A stretch of 26,184 nucleotides of DNA, taken from contig CAYOLL010000079.1 in assembly GCA_964404765.1 (NCBI GenBank), forward strand, positions 1 to 26,184, in the 5' to 3' direction. Positions 6,731 to 11,888 of the stretch are shown piece by piece. A program made the position numbers and the translations under genes. How positions within the stretch are numbered: the first letter of the stretch is position 1; each line of letters starts with the position of its first letter. This DNA is from CAYOLL01 sp964404765 [NCBI: uncultured Gemmatimonadota bacterium]. GTDB taxonomy: Bacteria > 4572-55. The notes under the pieces are model-generated. The model searched no databases, had not been told where the DNA came from, and saw nothing but the letters and a program-made list of their open reading frames with translations.

Positions 6731-7758
6731 TGCCCTATCAACTCATCAAACCGTTACTTTTTTCCTTAGACCCGGAAACCGCCCATCACTTGACTTTTGG
6801 CGCGGTCAAACTGGCCAATACCTTTGGTGTTGATCGGCTGGTATTGCCGTGCGTGCCGGACTGTCCGCGCCAGGCATTCGGGCTCAGCTTCTCCAATCCG
6901 GTCGGCCTGGCGGCGGGCTTAGATAAAAATGCCGACTTTATCGACGAGATGGCCGCGCTTGGTTTTGGCTTTATCGAAGTCGGCACCGTTACCCCGCGCC
7001 CGCAGCCGGGCAATCCTAAACCGCGCCTCTTTCGATTGCCACAATCGCAAGCCATTATCAACCGCATGGGCTTTAACAACAAAGGCGTGGATCATCTGGT
7101 TGGGCGCATCAAAAAGCGGCGCTACAAGGGTATTCTCGGCGTCAATATCGGCAAGAACTTTGACACGCCGCTGGAACGGGCTCACGAGGATTATCAGACC
7201 TGCTTGCGCAAAGTTTATCCGTACGCCGATTATATTGTCATCAACATTTCATCGCCCAACACGCCCGGCCTGCGTGATCTGCAATTTGCCGACGGTCTCA
7301 AAACCTTACTTGACGCCATGAAGTCCGGCCAGAAATTTTTGGCTGAATTACACAGCCGCCGCGTTCCATTATTGGTTAAACTTGCGCCTGATTTGGATCA
7401 GGAGCAAATTGCCGGATTAGCCGACGTTTTGCTGCAATATGAAATGGATGGCGTCGTGGCCACAAATACGACCATCAGCCGCGACGCTGTTGCCGGCCAA
7501 TCCCATGCCGACGAAAAAGGCGGACTGAGTGGCGCCCCTTTAACCGATAAATCAACAGCCATTATTCGACAATTGGCCGAAAAACTGCAGGGCAAGCTGC
7601 CGATTATCGGCGTCGGCGGCATCATGCGCGGCACAGATGCCGTGGATAAGGTGAAAGCCGGGGCAACGCTGGTGCAACTATATACCGGCCTGATTTATCG
7701 TGGCCCGGAGTTGGTCGGCGAGGTTGCCGACGCTTTACGGGGAATAGAACACGGATGA
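6727..7758 (+). CDS. pyrD: Dihydroorotate dehydrogenase, quinone-dependent (class 2)
   Basis: This 343-residue enzyme oxidises dihydroorotate to orotate with FMN and passes electrons to quinones at the membrane (pyrimidine synthesis). The N-terminal helix region (PYQLIKPLLFSLDPETAHHL) is the membrane-associating, quinone-binding extension of class 2 enzymes. Other marks are NPVGLAAGLDKNAD, GFGFIEVGTVTPRPQPGNP, INRMGFNN, and the catalytic-serine segment NISSPNTPGLRDLQ. VKLAPD, NTT, GGLSG and IGVGGI form the FMN site. The length is normal. The start overlaps the preceding gene. Two adjacent ATGs are possible starts. Confidence 0.97.
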   Translation: MMPYQLIKPLLFSLDPETAHHLTFGAVKLANTFGVDRLVLPCVPDCPRQAFGLSFSNPVGLAAGLDKNADFIDEMAALGFGFIEVGTVTPRPQPGNPKPRLFRLPQSQAIINRMGFNNKGVDHLVGRIKKRRYKGILGVNIGKNFDTPLERAHEDYQTCLRKVYPYADYIVINISSPNTPGLRDLQFADGLKTLLDAMKSGQKFLAELHSRRVPLLVKLAPDLDQEQIAGLADVLLQYEMDGVVATNTTISRDAVAGQSHADEKGGLSGAPLTDKSTAIIRQLAEKLQGKLPIIGVGGIMRGTDAVDKVKAGATLVQLYTGLIYRGPELVGEVADALRGIEHG

Positions 7759-7827
7759 CACGGGAAAAACGGATTTTTACGGATAAATAAATGCGTAAAA
7801 ATCATACCGGTCTTGCGTTCGTGTATG
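7751..7827. repeat. Hairpin-forming repeat after pyrD
   Basis: GATTTTTACG (7772-7781) and CGTAAAAATC (7794-7803) are perfect 10-base inverted arms with a 12-base loop. The flanks carry ACACGGATGACACGG-like words and a distant TTCGTGT that partly complements them. The repeat starts at the pyrD stop. The stem is A+T-rich with no following T-run, so I regard it as an intergenic repeat that might attenuate transcription, not as a clear terminator. Confidence 0.5.
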
Positions 7828-7934
7828 ACAACGCAAATGCTTCTCGCTTTATCATTTCTCAGCGCGCTCAGGCCCTCTGCGTTTAGGTCGACATGGGCGA
7901 ATTTTACCTCTATTGTTAAGGTTAAGGATATATC

Positions 7935-8963
7935 ATGCTCGTTGTTATGCAAGCCGGGGCCACCGCGGAACAGGTGGAAAAAGTCTGTCACGCTATTGCC
8001 AAAACCGGTCTGACGCCGCATCCGATTCCTGGCGCATATCGTACCGCCATCGGCATTACCGGCGGTAATGTCTGGCTGGAAGAGGCCACTATTGCCAATT
8101 TACCGGGTGTCATGCAAGTCATTCGCGTCACGCAGCCGTATAAATTGACCAGCCGTGAGATGAAGCCGGAGGACACTACATTTACCGTTAATAATCATCA
8201 GGTCGGCGGGGGAACTTTAACCGTCATTGCCGGACCGTGCTCGGTCGAATCTTACGAGCAAACGCTGCAAGTAGCCGAAGCCGCCAAAGCACACGGCGCA
8301 CATATTCTGCGAGCCGGAGCGTTTAAGCCGCGCACATCGCCCTACATGTTTCAGGGCCTGGGCGAGGACGGCTTGAAGATTTTGGCGCGTGTCCGTGAAG
8401 CAGTTGGCCTGCCGGTTATTTCCGAAGCGCTGGATACAGAAAACTTTGGCCTGGTCGAAGATTACGTCGATGTTATTCAAATCGGCGCCCGCAACATGCA
8501 AAACTATTCGCTGCTGCGCCGGGCCGGCAAAGCGAAGAAGCCGGTCATGCTCAAACGCGGCTTTAGCGCGACCATCAGCGAATTTTTGCTGGCCGCGGAA
8601 TACATCATGGCCGGCGGTAACTACAACGTGGTTTTATGTGAACGCGGGATTCGCACCTTTAGCGATCACTCCCGCTTTACTCTGGACTTAAGCGCCGTGC
8701 CCGAACTTAAGCGCATGACCCATCTGCCCGTTTTTGTCGATCCCAGCCATGCCGCCGGCAAGCGCTACATGGTGACACCGTTAGCCCGGGCCGCTGTGGC
8801 CGTTGGCAGTGACGGCATCATGGTCGAAGTGCATCACAAGCCGGAAGAAGCGCTGTCCGACGGCGCACAAGCCCTGACCATTGCGATGTTTGCCCAACTG
8901 ATGGCCGAAATTCGCGTTATCTCCGGGGCTATGCGTCATGAAACCATTCGCAGCGGAAAGTAA
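7935..8963 (+). CDS. aroF: 3-deoxy-7-phosphoheptulonate (DAHP) synthase, type I-beta with N-terminal regulatory domain
   Basis: This 342-residue enzyme condenses phosphoenolpyruvate and erythrose 4-phosphate, the first step of the shikimate pathway. Residues 1 to about 70 form the ferredoxin-like regulatory domain ([17 protein letters not shown], then [19 protein letters not shown]) seen in enzymes inhibited by aromatic amino acids. The TIM barrel follows, with [57 protein letters not shown] and DPSHAAGKR supplying substrate and metal ligands. AAGGAT sits before the ATG. It is followed 9 bases later by uppP in the same direction, so the two are probably co-transcribed. Confidence 0.95.
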   Translation: MLVVMQAGATAEQVEKVCHAIAKTGLTPHPIPGAYRTAIGITGGNVWLEEATIANLPGVMQVIRVTQPYKLTSREMKPEDTTFTVNNHQVGGGTLTVIAGPCSVESYEQTLQVAEAAKAHGAHILRAGAFKPRTSPYMFQGLGEDGLKILARVREAVGLPVISEALDTENFGLVEDYVDVIQIGARNMQNYSLLRRAGKAKKPVMLKRGFSATISEFLLAAEYIMAGGNYNVVLCERGIRTFSDHSRFTLDLSAVPELKRMTHLPVFVDPSHAAGKRYMVTPLARAAVAVGSDGIMVEVHHKPEEALSDGAQALTIAMFAQLMAEIRVISGAMRHETIRSGK

Positions 8964-8972
8964 GGTAATTGA

Positions 8973-9791
8973 ATGACGTGGCTGGATGCCATTATTCTTG
9001 GTTTGGTGCAAGGGTTGACCGAGTTTTTGCCGGTTAGCAGCTCCGCGCATCTGGTGATTATCGGCGCTTTGCTCAAGTGTCGGCAGGACATGGTTTTTGA
9101 TATCGCTGTACATTTAGGGACATTGGGCGCTATTCTGATTTATTATCGGGTCGATTTGTGGCGGCTGTTTATCGCGCTCCGCTATTTGCCGGCGCTGGCC
9201 CGGCGGGAGGCAATCCCCGTAGCGCAAAAAGATTACGCCTATCTCCACTTGTATTTGTTTCTGGCGACGCTGCCGGCAGTTGTCGTTGGCTTAACCCTGA
9301 AAGATCGCATTGAACAAGCTTTTGCCAGCCCGCTCTTTTCCAGCGCCATGCTGCTCATTACCGGCGTGATCTTATACAGCAGCCGCTGGTCGCCCGCAAC
9401 AAAAACCGCGCTCGATTTCCGCAAGGCTATATGGATAGGATTGGCTCAGGCCTGCGCCATTTTGCCGGGCATTTCCCGTTCCGGCTCTACGATTACTGCC
9501 GGTTTGCTGCTGGGTCTGGAGCGTCCAAAAGCGGCGGAATTTTCCTTCCTGATGGCGATTCCGGCTATTGGCGGGGCCGCCGTTTTATTTGCGCGGGATG
9601 TCCTGGAAAGCGGCTGGCCCGGCGGCGATTGGCGGTTGCTTGTTGTGGGGGCGATTGTTTCTTTTGTTACCGGCTATGTGGCGATTGCCATGTTACTTAA
9701 GCTGCTCAGACGGGACAGCTTTGGCTATTTTGCCTATTACTGTTGGGCCGCCGGCCTGTTTGGAATCGGCTGGTTTTTGAAGATTGCTTAA
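8973..9791 (+). CDS. uppP: Undecaprenyl-diphosphatase
   Basis: This 272-residue integral membrane protein of the BacA/UppP family recycles undecaprenyl diphosphate to the monophosphate carrier used in peptidoglycan and other envelope polymers. The two family motifs are intact: GLVQGLTEFLPVSSSAHL near the N-terminus and ILPGISRSGSTIT near residue 165, which face each other in the active site. Several hydrophobic segments follow (LLVVGAIVSFVTGYVAIAML and GYFAYYCWAAGLFGIGWFL at the end). The length is typical. TAAGG lies before the ATG. Bacitracin resistance by overproduction is known for the family. Confidence 0.96.
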   Translation: MTWLDAIILGLVQGLTEFLPVSSSAHLVIIGALLKCRQDMVFDIAVHLGTLGAILIYYRVDLWRLFIALRYLPALARREAIPVAQKDYAYLHLYLFLATLPAVVVGLTLKDRIEQAFASPLFSSAMLLITGVILYSSRWSPATKTALDFRKAIWIGLAQACAILPGISRSGSTITAGLLLGLERPKAAEFSFLMAIPAIGGAAVLFARDVLESGWPGGDWRLLVVGAIVSFVTGYVAIAMLLKLLRRDSFGYFAYYCWAAGLFGIGWFLKIA

Positions 9792-9813
9792 TGAGGCACA
9801 AACCGTTCATATT

Positions 9814-9912
9814 TCAGTTGCGCAGCATGACCATCCCCTCAATCCGCATCTTGTATTCAAACTTCGGCGTCTTTTCCAGCAGCTTTTGGTAAGGCGCTTC
9901 TACGGTTTGATT
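9814..9912 (-). pseudogene. Relic of the 3' end of a TPR gene
   Basis: On the minus strand this reads APYQKLLEKTPKFEYKMRIE and then soon stops. It matches the last codons of the intact TPR gene at 10652-11887 (LYQKLLEKTPKFEYKKRIEE). At DNA level 9839-9896 and 10677-10734 agree at all but about four positions. It is in the same orientation as the intact gene, on the other side of the PD-(D/E)XK-like gene. The two copies are thus direct repeats flanking an accessory gene. Confidence 0.7.
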
Positions 9913-9952
9913 CTCCCGGTAAATTTCCTTGAAAACAGGGCTCGATTGCGTT

Positions 9953-9980
9953 ATCTTAAAAAGATATCTTAAATCTTAAA
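9953..9980. promoter_or_regulatory. Possible operator before the PD-(D/E)XK-like gene
   Basis: A perfect 10-base palindrome AAGATATCTT (9961-9970) sits inside a run of TTATCTTAAA / ATCTTAAAG words ending 15 bases before the start codon. The spacing fits a repressor site near the transcription start. No known regulator can be named. Confidence 0.3.
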
Positions 9981-9994
9981 GAAAGGTGACATCC

Positions 9995-10648
9995 ATGCAA
10001 AAGAGCAATTTTAAAGATTGGTCGCGCGCGGAACTGGAAGATACGTTCAACCTTATTCAGGTGCAAAAACTCGCGGCGTTGAGCGAGTGGACCGCCGCAT
10101 CACTGCCGATAACATTGGCCGATTTTGAACAGCGCCAATTGGTCGAATTTCGCGACCGGCTCCTCTATCGCGGCGACGATTGGAACGAGATCGAACTTAT
10201 TGAGCATTTTATCGCCCCGATCATGGCCATCGTGAACTTCAATACGGAAGAGTTCGGCATGTTTTCGGGACGGACGATGACCGGTGTCGTCGGCGATTAC
10301 GAATTATCGGGCGAGCCGGACGCTGTTATCGCCAAAGGCCGGCGCTATCCCAAAATCCCCTATTTTTGCTTCCATGAATACAAAAAAGAGGCCGAACCCA
10401 AGGGCGACCCGGCCGGCCAGGCGTTGGTGGCCATGCTCGTCGCCCAAGAATTGAATGGCCACCGCGCGCCGGTTTATGGCCTGTACGTGTCCGGCAAGCA
10501 ATGGTATTTTATTGTGTTACATCATCGGGAATATGCCATCAGTCAGTCGTTTTCAGCCGACCGAGACGAAATTTTCGACATCCTGAAAATGCTCAAACGA
10601 CTCAAGCAGATCATTGAGCAATTGGCTCATGCGCCGACTCCCCATTGA
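9995..10648 (+). CDS. Hypothetical protein with PD-(D/E)XK nuclease-like core
   Basis: This is a 217-residue soluble protein. The middle carries ELSGEPDAVIAKG followed by PYFCFHEYKKEAEPKGDPAG and QALVAMLVAQEL. An Asp about 18-20 residues before an E-x-K, followed by a helix with Gln, is the pattern of restriction-endonuclease-fold proteins. The N-terminal part (NFKDWSRAELEDTFNLIQV, then RGDDWNEIELIEHFI) looks like a family-specific helical region. The start at 9995 has GAAAGG 8 bases upstream; a GTG at 9986 would remove that spacing. The gene runs opposite to the TPR gene and ends 3 bases from that gene's stop. It is flanked by duplicated TPR 3' ends, suggesting recent arrival. The activity is not proven; it may be a catalytically altered member. 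Confidence 0.7.
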   Translation: MQKSNFKDWSRAELEDTFNLIQVQKLAALSEWTAASLPITLADFEQRQLVEFRDRLLYRGDDWNEIELIEHFIAPIMAIVNFNTEEFGMFSGRTMTGVVGDYELSGEPDAVIAKGRRYPKIPYFCFHEYKKEAEPKGDPAGQALVAMLVAQELNGHRAPVYGLYVSGKQWYFIVLHHREYAISQSFSADRDEIFDILKMLKRLKQIIEQLAHAPTPH

Positions 10649-10651
10649 CGG

Positions 10652-11887
10652 TCAACCCATGCTGCTCTGTAGTTCTTCAATCCGCTTCTTGTATTCAAAT
10701 TTCGGCGTCTTTTCCAGCAGCTTCTGGTAAAGCGACAGGGCAGCTTGATGATGAGCGTTTAGATTTTCCAAATCTCGCAGATTTGGAAACTTATTGAGCA
10801 ATTGCCACAGTTCATAGTGTAGCGTGGCTTGCTGTTCCGGGTCGGACGTTTCGGCCAGCATTTGTTCCAGCGTGACCAGACCTGACGGGTTTCCAAAACC
10901 CGTCAGGTTTATTTTAGCTTGCAAGACCTTGCTTCGAAAAATCACATCGCCACGTCTGACTTGGTTGGCAATCGCCAACCCCTCGGTGCATGGTGCTTGT
11001 GCCATGTCATATTGCTGTTTTAAAAAGAGTAACTCGGCTTTGTCAATCAACGTGCAGCATAGGTTGTACCACATCCCAATCTCACGTCGGAGAACAATCG
11101 CGCGCTCATAATACGCCCGGGCTTGTTCATATTCGCCAAGCTCCTGATAATGACCGCCAATATTTCCCAATCCTATGGCAATTTCTGCTTTGTGACCCAT
11201 TTCCTCAAATCGGGCTAACGCCTGGAGATCAAAAGCCAACGCACGCTTAATATCGCCTTTGTGATAATGAATGACTGCCAAATTGCCGAGATTTACAGCA
11301 ATCAGTCTCTTACTACCCGCTTCCTCAGCCAATTTTAAGCTTTGTTTATTATGCAGATGCGCTTGTTCGTAATCGCCCATCACAGCATGAAGCATGGCAA
11401 TGTTTCCAGTTTGGATACAGATTGCGCGCTTGTGGCCGATTTTTTCTACCCAGGCTAAGGCCTGGTCATAGTAGTCACGTGCCCGGTCAAAATCCCCTTC
11501 GTGCTTATACCAACTGCCAATGGTATCCAGCGACATGGCCATTCCGTACAAGTCATTTAGCTTTTGGAAGATATCAAAGGCGCGATTGAAGTATGTGAGA
11601 GCGGTCTCACGCTCCCCTTTTTGCTCAAGAATTATACCTAAACCTTGATTAGCATACGCAAGTCTCCGCGCATCATCCAACGATTGTGCCAGTTTAAGCG
11701 TGACTTCCCGTATTTGATGACTTTTATCCCACTCGCCAATAACATCCAGAATATGACCCTTATAGCGTAAGATATCTATCCGCTTGCCCTGCAATTGCAA
11801 TAACCGCATCTTTGCTTGTTTTGCGGTTATTTTTTTATGCCGCTCAAACCCGGGTCTTAATTTTGGTATCATCAATTTATAACTCAT
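10652..11887 (-). CDS. TPR-repeat protein, partner of the cyclase/ATPase gene
   Basis: This 411-residue protein is made mostly of tetratricopeptide repeats. Repeats such as GDFDRARDYYDQALAWVEKI, GDYEQAHLHNKQSLKLAEEA, GDIKRALAFDLQALARFEEM and GEYEQARAYYERAIVLRREI run at about 40-residue spacing. The N-terminus (MSYKLMIPKLRPGFERHKKI, then LLQLQGKRIDIL) is related to that of the second TPR gene at 14981-16399. The start at 11887 has AAGGAGG and follows the stop of the cyclase gene by one base, so it is coupled to it. An in-frame palindrome (10880-10908) adds an NLTGFGNPSGL-like peptide near the C-terminus. The protein is cytosolic and probably binds the cyclase protein or its signal. Confidence 0.85.
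   Translation of the reverse strand: MSYKLMIPKLRPGFERHKKITAKQAKMRLLQLQGKRIDILRYKGHILDVIGEWDKSHQIREVTLKLAQSLDDARRLAYANQGLGIILEQKGERETALTYFNRAFDIFQKLNDLYGMAMSLDTIGSWYKHEGDFDRARDYYDQALAWVEKIGHKRAICIQTGNIAMLHAVMGDYEQAHLHNKQSLKLAEEAGSKRLIAVNLGNLAVIHYHKGDIKRALAFDLQALARFEEMGHKAEIAIGLGNIGGHYQELGEYEQARAYYERAIVLRREIGMWYNLCCTLIDKAELLFLKQQYDMAQAPCTEGLAIANQVRRGDVIFRSKVLQAKINLTGFGNPSGLVTLEQMLAETSDPEQQATLHYELWQLLNKFPNLRDLENLNAHHQAALSLYQKLLEKTPKFEYKKRIEELQSSMG
10880..10908. repeat. In-frame palindrome inside the TPR gene
   Basis: ACCTGACGGGTTT (10880-10892) and its exact complement (10896-10908) are separated by 3 bases. The gene reads through it as LTGFGNPSG. The same family occurs at 13813-13845 in the cyclase gene, read in the same frame (LTGFQNLLG). 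Confidence 0.8.
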
Positions 11888-11888
11888 C

